Virus record (IMG/VR): IMGVR_UViG_3300036841_000062
Span: 1 to 21,378 of that record
DNA length: 21,378 bases
Origin: a virus
Direction: 5' to 3' (one strand)
In this document: in pieces, positions 1 to 8,749 of the stretch
How the letters are laid out: each line of letters starts with the position of its first letter
Numbering within the stretch: position 1 is the first letter of the stretch
Translations under genes and position numbers: made by a program
The notes under the pieces: generated by a model
What the model was told of the DNA's origin: nothing
The model's database searches: none
Seen by the model: the letters and a program-made list of their open reading frames with translations, nothing else

Positions 1-3000
1 AGAACGTTCGTCTTCGGAGCGTAGCGGTAAACAGTCCCGTCCAAGGTTACGAAGTCGGTAGGATCCGTGAACGGCTTCTCCGTGAAGGTGTCATAGCCGC
101 CCCTAGTCTCGATGAGTACCTTGACGAAAGGGTTGTTTGCCGGATCGATCAGCTTCGGGATCTTGATGCCGCCCATCTCCGTCACCTGAACGGCATCGAA
201 TGGGTTGAAGCTGCCAACCCGCATGAAGACTGTCTGCCCGTCCTGAGTGCCACCAATCGGGATGCTGTTCCGGTAGCGCGTCGGAAGGCGGTCGTCGTTC
301 GCCCCGTCGATCATCATCTTGGCATACTGGTTCCATAGGAACGCCGTCTTGGGGCGGATAAATGGAAGCTGGAAGAGAAGCTGATTCATCGTCCGGATGA
401 ATGTCCAGAAGGGGATGGCCCGGCGAATCCATTCCCGCTCCAGAGGGTGAAGTCTGCCGTAGTTCCCGAGGAATCGCTCCATCTCCTTGACCGCCGTTTC
501 CGCCTTCGCGGCCACCGGAGCAAGAGTCTGACGTCTGGCGGCGATATCTAGGAGCTTTTGGACGTCCTCTCCGATGCCTCCAGCGGAGCGGGTGTAGGGG
601 TACGCCCCAACCACGCTCTCTCGCTGCTTCGCCAGGGATTCCAATTGCGACTGGAGTTCTTCAAGTCGACTTCCACCACCAGAAGGGACAAGCTCCGCCT
701 GCTTGTGAAGGGTATGAATCTCGTCAGCCGAAGCGTTCTCCCCGATCTTGTCTAGGATCTTATTTTTCACGTCCTGAGCGTTCGACAGGCTGCGCTCTGT
801 GTTCATCTGCTGCTGGACGCGCTCCATGTCCATGTCGATCTGCGCAAGGCGCTTCTCTTCCTGAAGCCCGAGGCTGACCTTCTTCGCCTGGATGGCCTGC
901 TGGGAGGTAAGGCCCATCAACTCCTGACGCGCCTGGAAGGCGCTGCGGACCGCATCGTCCATCGTGCCCTGAGCGAGGAGCGCATTCGAGACGGCGTCCC
1001 CCATCTTCGCCTGACTGTCGATGGCCTCCCGGAGCTTGGTTTCCACGAGTAGGTGGCGCGGGATTTCATCAGACTTCCCAAGGAAATCGGTCAGCTTCGT
1101 GACAGCGCCGTGAGGTCCGAAGCCTGGGACGCGTGAGAGAAAGTCCGAGGCGTACCCTTGTTCAGAGAGGAGGCCGGATGCCGATAGAGCCTCCGCCGGT
1201 AGGATCTTGGAATCGGCAACCGTCTTCGACCAAGGGAGGTGCCCACCCGTCATCAGCAGGAGCGAGTTCCCGAGGAGGTTGTTCATGTAGTAGCGCGGCA
1301 TAAGCCGCAGGACCGAGCTACGCCAAGTGTTCAGGATCTTGTCGTAGAAGCGGAGCGGGCCGCTGACGCCACGGAGCTGACTCTCAATCAGGTAGGCGTC
1401 TTCCTTCGGAATCGCCACCCCCCAGTTCCTTGCGTCGTTCGCCGCCATGTGGGCTTCCTGGAGGAGCTTATCGCCCAAGGTTTCCTCGACGTGACTGAGC
1501 GAGTTTTTGATCGCATCAAGATTCGTCGATCCTTTCGCCATCTCGTCGGCCATCTTGGACATCATGGCCTCATGAGCCGGGATGAGGCCCTTTTCGATGT
1601 ACTTGGAGAGAACGGGGTCCATCCACACATGGCCCGCAGGGAGTTCTCCGCCAGCCTTGACGATCTTCCCTGAGTTCTGGATGGTGTCGGTGATGAAGTT
1701 CACCATCCCCCGAAGCTCCGCCGTCTGAACCGTTCTCCGCGCCTGGATCTCCTGCGGGTTCCGGATGATGCCCTCTCCGATCCCCTTCTTATTGAAGCGG
1801 GCCACGTTGCTCAAGTTCTGGCCGTCGTACTTGACCCCTTCCAGCATGTCTAGAAGGCCGTTAGCGCGGTCCGAAATGTACGGCATGTAGGAGGGCTTCG
1901 TCGCGGTACCCCAAGGGTTCGCGCCTTCCGCCCACGCCTTCGCAGCGTCTAGCCCTTCGCGGGTATAAGTAATCTTCCCTTTCTCGTCGAAGTAGACGTG
2001 GTCGGAAATCTTTCCGTCGGCGGCCAGCCGGTCCGCCAGAGGCTTTAGCGCGGCGTCATCAAGCTCCGCCTGGTTCTTGATGCCCATGTCCTTCATCCAC
2101 TCTTCGTTGTGGATGTTGTACTTCTGCCAGTTCTGGGCGTGTTCAGCGAGTTCAGGCTTGGAGGCCATCTCCATAGGCTTGTATCCCGTGGCAAGCTCCC
2201 AGTACTCGTCCCAGTCCTTCTTCGAGATGGACGCCTTCCAGAGGTCTTCGGACTTCTGGGCGGCCTGGACGCGCTCGTTTAGGAGGTAGGACGCCATCTT
2301 GTCCTTCCTCATGAGCCCGTACGGGGTGAGGGCAACCCCCTCCGCCGCGCTCTTGATGGCCGGGACCTTGAGGAGCGCCTTCCCAGTAGCCTCGAAAGGA
2401 AGGGCGAATAGCTTTCCGGGGGCCCGCTGGATGCTGTCCCCGTACCGGATCAGCTTCGTAGCGACGGACTCGCCAACCTCCGCGCCAGCACGAAGGGCAG
2501 CGCGTTCCGCTGCCGAGAGGGCGGCGGTCCCAGCCCCCTTCACGAAGCCGCCGACGCCATCCACGACGGTAAGGGCGTCCATCAGGACGCCGAAAGGATG
2601 CCTGTAGAGCGCCTCCCCTACCCCGTCCTTATAGGTGTCCGTGATGCCCTTGATAATGTCCGTGCCGGTCCGCTGAAGCTCCTTGGTCAGGAACTCCGGG
2701 TGTGCGTATAGATCCCGGACGCCGTCCAGATTCTTGGACAGCCACTTCCCGTTCTTCCAGGCAACCTGGATCATCGCCGGGATGCCCTCCACGAAGTGGC
2801 TCACGTCATCACCGAAGTTCTTGAGCCAGCCCTGAAAGGACTTGGTCGAGTCGGTAGGCGGATTCTCGAACGGTGCCGAAGGGGTATCCTTCGGGTTGAT
2901 CGGCATCATCCGCATCCTGTCAAGGGCCATGTCGCCCTGATCTGGAGCGAAAGACTGCATGGCCGGAAGGGATGCCTGCCCCATCTGGCCTAGAGGAGAG

Positions 3001-3101
3001 AGGGACGGCTTGTTAAAGGCTGGAGCCCCACTCTCGAAGCCGGTAACCGGCTGGATGGGCCTCTGAGGAGGAAGCGGACCCAACCCCTGATCCATCGGCA
3101 T
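1..3101 (-). CDS. Giant internal virion / DNA-ejection protein, C-terminal end outside window
   Basis: One frame stays open without a stop from the ATG at 3101 to the left edge, giving about 1,033 residues with the C-terminus missing. The first 90 residues are rich in Pro, Met and Gln. Near residues 170-200 lie Gly/Ala-rich hydrophobic segments (GVGGFVKGAGTAALSAAERA) that could enter membranes. Coiled-coil-like helices follow at about 735-830. Near residue 895 is the stretch WIRRAIPFWTFIRTMNQLLF, a type of motif seen in very large phage internal proteins. The gene starts 3 bases after the preceding stop, with GGGG six bases upstream. An alternative ATG lies two codons later. Position after two Gln-rich proteins and the nozzle matches P22 gp16, an ejected virion protein, but I see no sequence kinship to gp16. 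An embedded lytic or polymerase domain beyond the edge cannot be excluded. The reading frame is certain; the function is inferred from size, composition and place. Confidence 0.85.
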   Translation of the reverse strand, partial: MPMDQGLGPLPPQRPIQPVTGFESGAPAFNKPSLSPLGQMGQASLPAMQSFAPDQGDMALDRMRMMPINPKDTPSAPFENPPTDSTKSFQGWLKNFGDDVSHFVEGIPAMIQVAWKNGKWLSKNLDGVRDLYAHPEFLTKELQRTGTDIIKGITDTYKDGVGEALYRHPFGVLMDALTVVDGVGGFVKGAGTAALSAAERAALRAGAEVGESVATKLIRYGDSIQRAPGKLFALPFEATGKALLKVPAIKSAAEGVALTPYGLMRKDKMASYLLNERVQAAQKSEDLWKASISKKDWDEYWELATGYKPMEMASKPELAEHAQNWQKYNIHNEEWMKDMGIKNQAELDDAALKPLADRLAADGKISDHVYFDEKGKITYTREGLDAAKAWAEGANPWGTATKPSYMPYISDRANGLLDMLEGVKYDGQNLSNVARFNKKGIGEGIIRNPQEIQARRTVQTAELRGMVNFITDTIQNSGKIVKAGGELPAGHVWMDPVLSKYIEKGLIPAHEAMMSKMADEMAKGSTNLDAIKNSLSHVEETLGDKLLQEAHMAANDARNWGVAIPKEDAYLIESQLRGVSGPLRFYDKILNTWRSSVLRLMPRYYMNNLLGNSLLLMTGGHLPWSKTVADSKILPAEALSASGLLSEQGYASDFLSRVPGFGPHGAVTKLTDFLGKSDEIPRHLLVETKLREAIDSQAKMGDAVSNALLAQGTMDDAVRSAFQARQELMGLTSQQAIQAKKVSLGLQEEKRLAQIDMDMERVQQQMNTERSLSNAQDVKNKILDKIGENASADEIHTLHKQAELVPSGGGSRLEELQSQLESLAKQRESVVGAYPYTRSAGGIGEDVQKLLDIAARRQTLAPVAAKAETAVKEMERFLGNYGRLHPLEREWIRRAIPFWTFIRTMNQLLFQLPFIRPKTAFLWNQYAKMMIDGANDDRLPTRYRNSIPIGGTQDGQTVFMRVGSFNPFDAVQVTEMGGIKIPKLIDPANNPFVKVLIETRGGYDTFTEKPFTDPTDFVTLDGTVYRYAPKTNV

Positions 3102-3104
3102 GGG

Positions 3105-4406
3105 TTACCCCAGTCCTAGCATTCTGGCGACGTCAGGAGAGACTCCAACTTCGTTGTTTCCGGGCTCCCCGAGCTGCTTGTTGAAGTACTCGATGCGCTT
3201 CTGGAGCTGCTGCATCTGCTGCATCACTTCAGGCGGGGCTTTAAGCGGAGCTGGGTACTGCTGGCGGAGCGCGTTCAACTGCTGGAGAGCTGCGCCACGC
3301 CCAGACTTGAGACGCTGGAACTGGAACTCTTGGGCCTTGCTCTGATCGACACGCTGTTCTTTCTGCTGCTCCCTAGCCTGCTGACCCATGAGCATCTGAA
3401 GCTGCCGGTACTCCGACTCCCCGAGACGGCGCTGCTCCTGACGGTCCTTGATCTTCGCGCCCTCAAGCTGCATCACGTCGTTCAACGCACCCTGCTCGTT
3501 CCTCATCTTCTCGCCACGGCGGGAGATCATCTCCGCAGCCTGAAGCGGGTGGGCCCCGCCCAGCATGAGGAGGGCGTAGCCGAGGTAGTCGGTAATGCCG
3601 GGGGTCTTCCCGGATTCCGCTCTCGCGTCAGCGTACCGGCTCTTGGCCTCCTGAAGGACGCCTTCAAGATACGGGTCGTCCTTGAACTCCATGCGGAGGT
3701 AGTTGTCCGCCTTCTCCGGAGTGTTGACGCCGTTCTTGGCCGCCTCCTGAGCGTGACTCCTGACCAAGCCCTCGAAGTCGTTTTCAACTCCACGGACGAC
3801 TTCCCCGAAGCCCTGATGCTTCGCCATCTCAAGATCGGCCAGAGACCCGCCGCGTTCGGCATTTAGACGCGCAAGCAATCCCTGCTCCGCTTGCGGCATC
3901 GGCATCCCCTGGGCGCTCATACTGGGGCCAGGAGTCGCCTTGGAGAGGATCTCCGCCGCCGAAGGGCTAGGATCATCGGCCTGAGAGATGTCTCCGCCGA
4001 TCATCTTGTTCGCACCGCCAGCCAGCAACTTCAAGCCAGGTGCCACCGCATCGGACGCCTGCTGAAGCATCGCCTTGGAACCCTTCTGCATCCTAGGGCT
4101 AGGCATGAAGAACGGCATCGAGGTAGCCATCGGCGGCGTGTTAGCAGCCTCAGGATTCTGGGCCTGCTGCTGCACGTTCAGGAACGGAAGGAAAGGATGC
4201 TCGAAGGCCGGAGACTGCGCTGCCGCCGGAGGCGGACCAGAAGAAGGCGCTGGCCCGGTCGGAGGAAGGGTATTGTCCTTCCAAGGATAGTTCGGGTCGT
4301 TCGCCATCAATCTATTCAGGGCGGCCTGCTGATCGAACGGCGCTGCGGCAGGAGGCGGATTTTCGCCGCCGAAGAGCGCAAGGATATCCTTCAGATTGTA
4401 AGGCAT
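3105..4406 (-). CDS. Probable ejection/internal virion protein, Gln-rich
   Basis: This 433-residue protein is not recognised as a named family. Its first 100 residues are Pro/Ala-rich and probably disordered. A central helical part (about 165-330) includes a hydrophobic patch, YLGYALLMLGG, near residue 280. From about 320 to 410 it is strongly helical and Gln/Arg/Glu-rich, typical of coiled coils. The start is taken as the ATG in a TGATG overlap with the upstream stop; a GTG one codon earlier would make a GTGA overlap instead. It lies between a smaller Gln-rich protein and the giant left-edge protein, the order of gp7, gp20 and gp16 in P22, whose products are packaged and ejected with DNA. 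Length is close to that of P22 gp20 (about 470). I infer an ejection-protein role from order and composition only. A tail-assembly chaperone or other structural role is possible. Confidence 0.85.
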   Translation of the reverse strand: MPYNLKDILALFGGENPPPAAAPFDQQAALNRLMANDPNYPWKDNTLPPTGPAPSSGPPPAAAQSPAFEHPFLPFLNVQQQAQNPEAANTPPMATSMPFFMPSPRMQKGSKAMLQQASDAVAPGLKLLAGGANKMIGGDISQADDPSPSAAEILSKATPGPSMSAQGMPMPQAEQGLLARLNAERGGSLADLEMAKHQGFGEVVRGVENDFEGLVRSHAQEAAKNGVNTPEKADNYLRMEFKDDPYLEGVLQEAKSRYADARAESGKTPGITDYLGYALLMLGGAHPLQAAEMISRRGEKMRNEQGALNDVMQLEGAKIKDRQEQRRLGESEYRQLQMLMGQQAREQQKEQRVDQSKAQEFQFQRLKSGRGAALQQLNALRQQYPAPLKAPPEVMQQMQQLQKRIEYFNKQLGEPGNNEVGVSPDVARMLGLG

Positions 4407-4912
4407 CACTCACCACCATTCCCACCGAATTGACTCAGATATCCCGAGTCATAGCTTGTCCCGTCGCCCCAGCCTCCTGTCGTCTGCGGCCACATGCCGT
4501 AGGCCCCTGCGGCAGCTCCAAGAAGATGAAGACCCATGTTTCCGTAATAGGCCCCACGCTGCGCCCTAATGTGCTTCTTGATCATCGAGAGCTGTTTCTG
4601 GGCAAGCGTTTCCTGCTGTGCCGCCGCCTGCTGCTCGATGGCGTTTTCGTCCTTAACGCGGTTCACCGCCTGGACGCCGACGTTGTTCGCTTCTGACGGG
4701 TCGTAGACGCCACTGGAGTTCGCGGCCTCCTCCGCCTTCCGCTGGTTGAGGCGGGCGTTGAAGTCCGTCATCATGCGGTTCCTGACCGCCTGACTAAGCG
4801 CCATCTGCCCCTGAAGCTGCTGGAGCTGGCCCTGCTGACGGGCTACCCGATTGTCGAAGTAGCCGCCGACGAGACCGCCGAGACTTCCGCCAAGCCCGCT
4901 CAAATCAAGCAT
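4406..4912 (-). CDS. Probable small ejection/internal virion protein (P22 gp7 position)
   Basis: This 168-residue protein begins with a glycine-zipper-like hydrophobic segment (LSGLGGSLGGLVGGYF, about residues 4-19). A long Gln/Ala-rich helical region follows (about 22-115), then a second small-residue hydrophobic stretch, GLHLLGAAAGAYGMW, near 127-141, and a Gly-rich tail. Hydrophobic glycine-rich segments beside long helices are typical of phage proteins that leave the capsid and associate with membranes during DNA entry. The ATG lies two bases after the nozzle stop codon, and the gene's own stop overlaps the next start as TGATG, so it is translated within the same operon. Assignment as an ejection protein rests on gene order and composition, not on a recognised domain. 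Confidence 0.85.
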   Translation of the reverse strand: MLDLSGLGGSLGGLVGGYFDNRVARQQGQLQQLQGQMALSQAVRNRMMTDFNARLNQRKAEEAANSSGVYDPSEANNVGVQAVNRVKDENAIEQQAAAQQETLAQKQLSMIKKHIRAQRGAYYGNMGLHLLGAAAGAYGMWPQTTGGWGDGTSYDSGYLSQFGGNGGE

Positions 4913-4914
4913 GT

Positions 4915-6792
4915 CTAGGCACTCCTCTGAGTTCCAGGCTCATGAGCCTTTGCCGTCACCTTCAGTCCGTAAACGATGGTCTGGCCGTTGGTCGAGTTGT
5001 CCCGAAGACGGACCCGATGGAAGGTCGCCCTATTGCCTAGGAAGTTCTTCAGCTTCTTAATGGGACCCTCCGAAGACACCGCCATTGTATCCGAGTAGGA
5101 AGTAACTGTCCCGTCGGCATAGTGCGTTGCGGTCAAGGTGCTGGATGTCCCTGTATCCGCATGGAGGTAAGCCCACCGGAGGGTTGCCGGACACCATCGC
5201 TCGTCAAAGGTCATGTCCGGAGTTTCGTAGATGAAGTCGATGGCCGAGCCGTCGTCGTTGTTTCCGTTCTCCGCCTCCCAGACCAAGATGGAGGTACCGG
5301 AGGTACCGAAGAGCATTCGCCCGTCAGGATGGTTGGCGTAAACCCTGGGGGTCTTCCCGGTGTTCATCGTCCACGAAGACCGCTCGACGTCCACCACAAG
5401 TTCCCGGTTGTTAGCCGAGCTTGTCGGGTAGCCGAAGTAGAGCTTGGTCTGGTACCGCCCGATTGCGATGGACGACTTGGAGGAGATGGCAAGATACGTC
5501 TGCTGGATGGGCTCCGAGAGCTTGTACGGGTAGCGGCCCTGGATGCCGTAGATTCCACGATTCGTCGCCACGACGACGAAGTTGTCATAGGCCAGCATCG
5601 CCTCATGGCTGACCGCGCCGACGTTCAGGATCTTCCGGGCGCTCCAGTCGAACGGAGACGAGCCGAAGAGGATGTAGAGATTCCCCTCCTTGCCACCGGA
5701 CGCCGGGGAAATCTTCGAGAAGATGGCGAAGTCGACGCCGCTGCACATGCCGTTCAGGACCATGCCGTCGTTCTTGCTGAAGGTCAAGGACCCGGCATTG
5801 TCGGAGGTCGTATAGTCTTCCTCGTTCAGGAGCGCGGAATGGGTGGCTACGCTGTTCGCGCCCGTGCCGAGGAAGACGCGGTTCCGGTGAACCATCCCGA
5901 ACTGGGCTTTAGACGGCGGCGATCCGCCGAGAGAGGAGGAGGAAACCCCGTCCGTCGTATAGAACGGGCCGCCGCCCTCGTTCAGGATGATGATCTTGTC
6001 GTTCGACATGAACATCCGGACCATCTTGTCTACCGTGATGGTCAGCCCGGTAATCGGCGTATTCCAAGTGCCGTCCGAGATGTCCTGTACGGTGGACCCT
6101 TCGGCGGCCAGGGTGTACGGGACGCCGAAGAGGGAGCCGGACGAAAGGACGGGATTCGTACCGTAGGTTCCCGTCACCCGAGCGCGGACGTAGTAGAGCG
6201 TGACGCTGTTCAGGCTGACCGTGGCCCAGTCCGAGGGGATGGTCCAATAGACCTTGTAGGTAGTCGAGCCAGCGGACGCCGTGAAGCCGGTCGTTCCATC
6301 CGTCACTCCAGAAAGCGCCGTCCAAGCGGACCCGTTCCAGTACTCCCAAGCCACGGTTCCGCCAACGCCAGCGGTCGAAATGATGATCGTCAGGCCGCTG
6401 TACTTGACCCGGCAGCCGATGGCGAAGTAATCCCCGACTGCCTCGACAGCGGGAAACGGGTCTACGTCGCCAGCGGCGGAGCTATTGAAGTCCGTCGTCT
6501 CATCAACGAAGGTCAATGGGCTGGCATCCACCTGCCACGCCTTAATGGCCCCGCCAGCGGCGGACGTCCCGGAGAACAGGCCGCTGACAAATGTTCCCGT
6601 CGGGCTGACCTTTGCCGAGCCCGTGAACTTGATATGCCCAAGACGCTTCTTGACTCCGCCGTTGTAGGTCGGGTCCGTGTTCTGGAGCGTCGGGGACTGG
6701 TTCTTCTTGAGCACATGAGCGGGCCTCTGGGTATAGAGGCCGCCGTCCGGCTCGAGAACCTCGTACGTCTTGAGTTCCTTTTCCAAGCCCAT
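4915..6792 (-). CDS. Tail nozzle / DNA-stabilisation protein, beta-propeller (P22 gp10-like position)
   Basis: This 625-residue beta-rich protein contains repeated strand-turn units such as HRNRVFLGTG, YDNFVVVATNRGIYGIQG and GRYQTKLYFGYP between about residues 290 and 500. The pattern fits the propeller of podoviral nozzle proteins. An insertion at about 149-208 carries the signature WEYWNGSAWTAL and ends YYVRARVTG, a beta-sandwich module that recurs in phage and surface proteins. The conserved-looking N-terminus ends with a VKKRLGHIKF segment, typical of this neck region, where proteins start by mapping onto the adaptor ring. The start ATG overlaps the adaptor stop as TGATG. It would sit below the adaptor, close the DNA channel and carry the tail fibres. 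The family call is from architecture and gene order; a tail tubular B type name would describe the same role. Confidence 0.85.
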   Translation of the reverse strand: MGLEKELKTYEVLEPDGGLYTQRPAHVLKKNQSPTLQNTDPTYNGGVKKRLGHIKFTGSAKVSPTGTFVSGLFSGTSAAGGAIKAWQVDASPLTFVDETTDFNSSAAGDVDPFPAVEAVGDYFAIGCRVKYSGLTIIISTAGVGGTVAWEYWNGSAWTALSGVTDGTTGFTASAGSTTYKVYWTIPSDWATVSLNSVTLYYVRARVTGTYGTNPVLSSGSLFGVPYTLAAEGSTVQDISDGTWNTPITGLTITVDKMVRMFMSNDKIIILNEGGGPFYTTDGVSSSSLGGSPPSKAQFGMVHRNRVFLGTGANSVATHSALLNEEDYTTSDNAGSLTFSKNDGMVLNGMCSGVDFAIFSKISPASGGKEGNLYILFGSSPFDWSARKILNVGAVSHEAMLAYDNFVVVATNRGIYGIQGRYPYKLSEPIQQTYLAISSKSSIAIGRYQTKLYFGYPTSSANNRELVVDVERSSWTMNTGKTPRVYANHPDGRMLFGTSGTSILVWEAENGNNDDGSAIDFIYETPDMTFDERWCPATLRWAYLHADTGTSSTLTATHYADGTVTSYSDTMAVSSEGPIKKLKNFLGNRATFHRVRLRDNSTNGQTIVYGLKVTAKAHEPGTQRSA

Positions 6793-7646
6793 CAGGAGTA
6801 CGGCGTCGAAACCTTTCGGTTCCGGACGTCCCTCACCTGCCTGCGGATCTCCCTTTTCGCAACGACCTTCTCCGCCTGATAGATCTGAAGGGCAGTGGCT
6901 GCGGCCTCTTCATTCCCGGACTGCTTGTGCGCCAAGTAGAGAGCGTAGTTCACGATCATCCGATGGAAGCGGCTGGAGAACTCCGGCGTGTCCGAATCGG
7001 CGGACATATACTTGTGGGAGTAGGCGTAGGTCATCACAAGGTCGCAGCGGTACACCGTGTCGCAGGAGTTGTGAATGGCCGCGGTCGTCCCCCCCTGACC
7101 ACGAAGGCAGAGGGTCAGGTTATTGGTCGTCGTGTTGTTGTACTGGTAGGCAATCTGTTCGGACCCTACGAGGACGATCCCGGCATTCTGGTAGAAGTCA
7201 GAACTGGACGTGAAGGCCAAGCTTGTGGAACTGCTGGTAACCCCCGAAAGTAGGATCTTCGTGTTCCCGCTCGACGATGGAGCCGGGCCTAGATAGATGT
7301 CGTTGTCGATGATGGTGTATCGCTCAGGGATCGAACGAGGGGCCCGCTTCCACAGGTACCCCTCCTGCTTGAACTCCTGCGGGGAGAGGTAGTCAATCGG
7401 CGTCCCAACGCCGTTCTGGTACCACATCATGGCGCGGGAGTGGACGTAGTCGCTGGGCAGGTCGTACCGGAACTGATAAGCCGTGACGTAGTAGCCGAAC
7501 TCCCGGAAGCAAGGCTGCGCATCGCTCTGGAAGTCATCGCAAGCCATGTTGATGTAGAGGTTCGCGGGAGTGGCGGAAAGGAACCCGCCGTTCTTATCCT
7601 GGAACCTCGTCTGGAGGTCCGCTCTCAGCGCGGAGAGAGTCGCCAT
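6792..7646 (-). CDS. Head-to-tail adaptor / neck protein with inserted beta domain
   Basis: This 284-residue protein lies just upstream of the nozzle gene. Its N-terminal helices (1-60) and C-terminal helices (about 222-265, including FHRMIVNYALYLAHKQ) fit the helical ring adaptor that docks under a portal. Between about residues 121 and 202 is a Ser/Thr-rich beta insertion ending LCLRGQGGTTAAIHN, a motif seen in inserted domains of phage neck proteins. I start it at the ATG in a TAATG overlap with the upstream stop, because GGGGAGAAGG lies directly upstream. The possible start seven codons earlier falls inside that ribosome-binding site. The role is inferred from position and helical ends; P22 gp4 has the same position but is shorter. 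Confidence 0.85.
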   Translation of the reverse strand: MATLSALRADLQTRFQDKNGGFLSATPANLYINMACDDFQSDAQPCFREFGYYVTAYQFRYDLPSDYVHSRAMMWYQNGVGTPIDYLSPQEFKQEGYLWKRAPRSIPERYTIIDNDIYLGPAPSSSGNTKILLSGVTSSSTSLAFTSSSDFYQNAGIVLVGSEQIAYQYNNTTTNNLTLCLRGQGGTTAAIHNSCDTVYRCDLVMTYAYSHKYMSADSDTPEFSSRFHRMIVNYALYLAHKQSGNEEAAATALQIYQAEKVVAKREIRRQVRDVRNRKVSTPYS

Positions 7647-7981
7647 TAAACCTTCTCCCCTCTCCACCCTTTGACGGTGGCTTCGGGATGCTTCTCTATC
7701 TCATGGACGGCATCGGTAAGCGCCTTGAAGGCCACTTCCCCGCCGCCGTAGACGAACTGGAAGGCGTATTTCACGATCATGTGGAACTGCTTCCCGAGGC
7801 GGTAATACTGGTCCGTGTCGAGGGCGACGAGGGCGATCCGCTGGCCGTCCTCCTGCTTCCCACGGGCGATGTCCTTCAGGGCGTGACGGTAGGAGGCCAG
7901 GACCGCGTCGGCGGCGTTGCACTTGGAGCACTCGGGATTCCCGACGTTCCTGTCCTTGGCCTTCTCTAGATCAAGTCCCAT
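7646..7981 (-). CDS. Hypothetical phage protein with CxxC pair
   Basis: This 111-residue protein is not recognised. A CSKC pair stands at residues 18-21 with no clear second pair, so a zinc site would need a partner or dimer. The middle is alternating helix and strand, with FHMIVKYAFQFVYGGG near 66-81, and the C-terminus is charged. It starts three bases after the stop of the second Rossmann-like gene and its stop overlaps the adaptor start, so it is coupled to neck protein synthesis. It could be a small head-completion protein by position, or a companion of the two Rossmann-like proteins. Neither is shown by motif. Confidence 0.75.
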   Translation of the reverse strand: MGLDLEKAKDRNVGNPECSKCNAADAVLASYRHALKDIARGKQEDGQRIALVALDTDQYYRLGKQFHMIVKYAFQFVYGGGEVAFKALTDAVHEIEKHPEATVKGWRGEKV

Positions 7982-7984
7982 TCT

Positions 7985-8749
7985 CTAGTTCCTGACGATC
8001 AACTGTTTTTTCTTCGGAAGCCCACCCGTCGCCCACAAGTGCTTGTAGAAGGCGTCGAGAGAGTCGAACTCCTGCGGGATGGTCGTCTTCGGAAGGTCCA
8101 GCTCTCCCCATTCCGTTCCGGTATGGGAGGCGTCCGCCAGCATGACCTTGGGGTGCATCCACACGGCCCGGTTCTTCAGGGCCTCCGCGATTCGGGCGAA
8201 GGTGAAGACGTAGATGCTCCGCCAGTTCTTCGTCACCTTGCCGTTCTTCTGGATGTCTTCCGCCTCTTTGATCTTGAGGTACTCCTCATTCATCCTGTTC
8301 TCGCAGCCGACGAAGACGATCCGAAAGGCCCCGAGGTGCCAAGCCAGCGAGGACGCCCCGACGGCGGAAACCCCGTTCCACGCCAGCTTCCCGGCCTGGA
8401 CGTCCTTGAAGAAGGCTTCCCGAACCTCCGGCCCCTTCTTATCCGGGTCCCCGGCCCGCTCCCAGATGTACGTTTCCGAGTCGTAGTGATCCTTGAACAA
8501 GTCAACCCCGCATCGAATCGCCGCCTTCGCGTTCGGATGGTCCTTGGAAGTCTCGTAGGCGTCAAGGTCCATCCAGAACCAGTAGTCTGCGGGAACGCGC
8601 TCGATAGCCCGGTTGATGGCGATGGTGAAGGCTCTAGGGTGTCTTTCCTTCAGGTGCTTCTCCGCGTTGGCGATAGATTCGCCCATGCCGACGACGAAGC
8701 AAAGCTCGCCGTTTCTGGAGTCGAAGATTTCCCGGATGTCTTTAGGCAA
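7985..8749 (-). CDS. Rossmann-like protein of DUF115/GT42 sialyltransferase type, copy 2
   Basis: This 254-residue protein shares its layout with the gene just upstream. It has a glycine-rich loop GMGES at 21-25, AINRAI at 44-49, a DYW-x3-DLD segment at 55-63 and DHPNA at 70-74. Further on comes NGVSAVGASSLAWHLGAFRI near 125-144, before GCEN. These correspond to GxGxS, the conserved Asn, and the small-residue helix before the second strand in DUF115 (MptE-like) and Campylobacter CstII-type GT42 proteins. In copy 1 the last element reads GHDY, so copy 2 may have lost or changed an active-site feature. The start is a TTG, chosen because GGAGG lies six bases upstream and no ATG precedes the conserved core. 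It overlaps the previous gene by 8 bases. A transferase acting on a nucleotide-activated sugar is plausible but unproven. Confidence 0.8.
   Translation of the reverse strand: MPKDIREIFDSRNGELCFVVGMGESIANAEKHLKERHPRAFTIAINRAIERVPADYWFWMDLDAYETSKDHPNAKAAIRCGVDLFKDHYDSETYIWERAGDPDKKGPEVREAFFKDVQAGKLAWNGVSAVGASSLAWHLGAFRIVFVGCENRMNEEYLKIKEAEDIQKNGKVTKNWRSIYVFTFARIAEALKNRAVWMHPKVMLADASHTGTEWGELDLPKTTIPQEFDSLDAFYKHLWATGGLPKKKQLIVRN

Noticed and set aside
103-432. A minus-strand frame of 109 codons at the left end
   Set aside because: It lies in another frame inside the giant open frame, which is continuous from 3101 to 1 and shows protein-like composition.
5287-5306. A repeated GGAGGTACC in the nozzle gene
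   Set aside because: It encodes a simple GTSGTS protein repeat and does not look like a regulatory site.
5122-6879. A 585-codon open frame on the plus strand across the nozzle gene
   Set aside because: It is antisense to a clear structural gene and its product is Arg/Gly/Val/Asp-rich without fold-like pattern. Such frames arise from GC-rich third positions on the coding strand.
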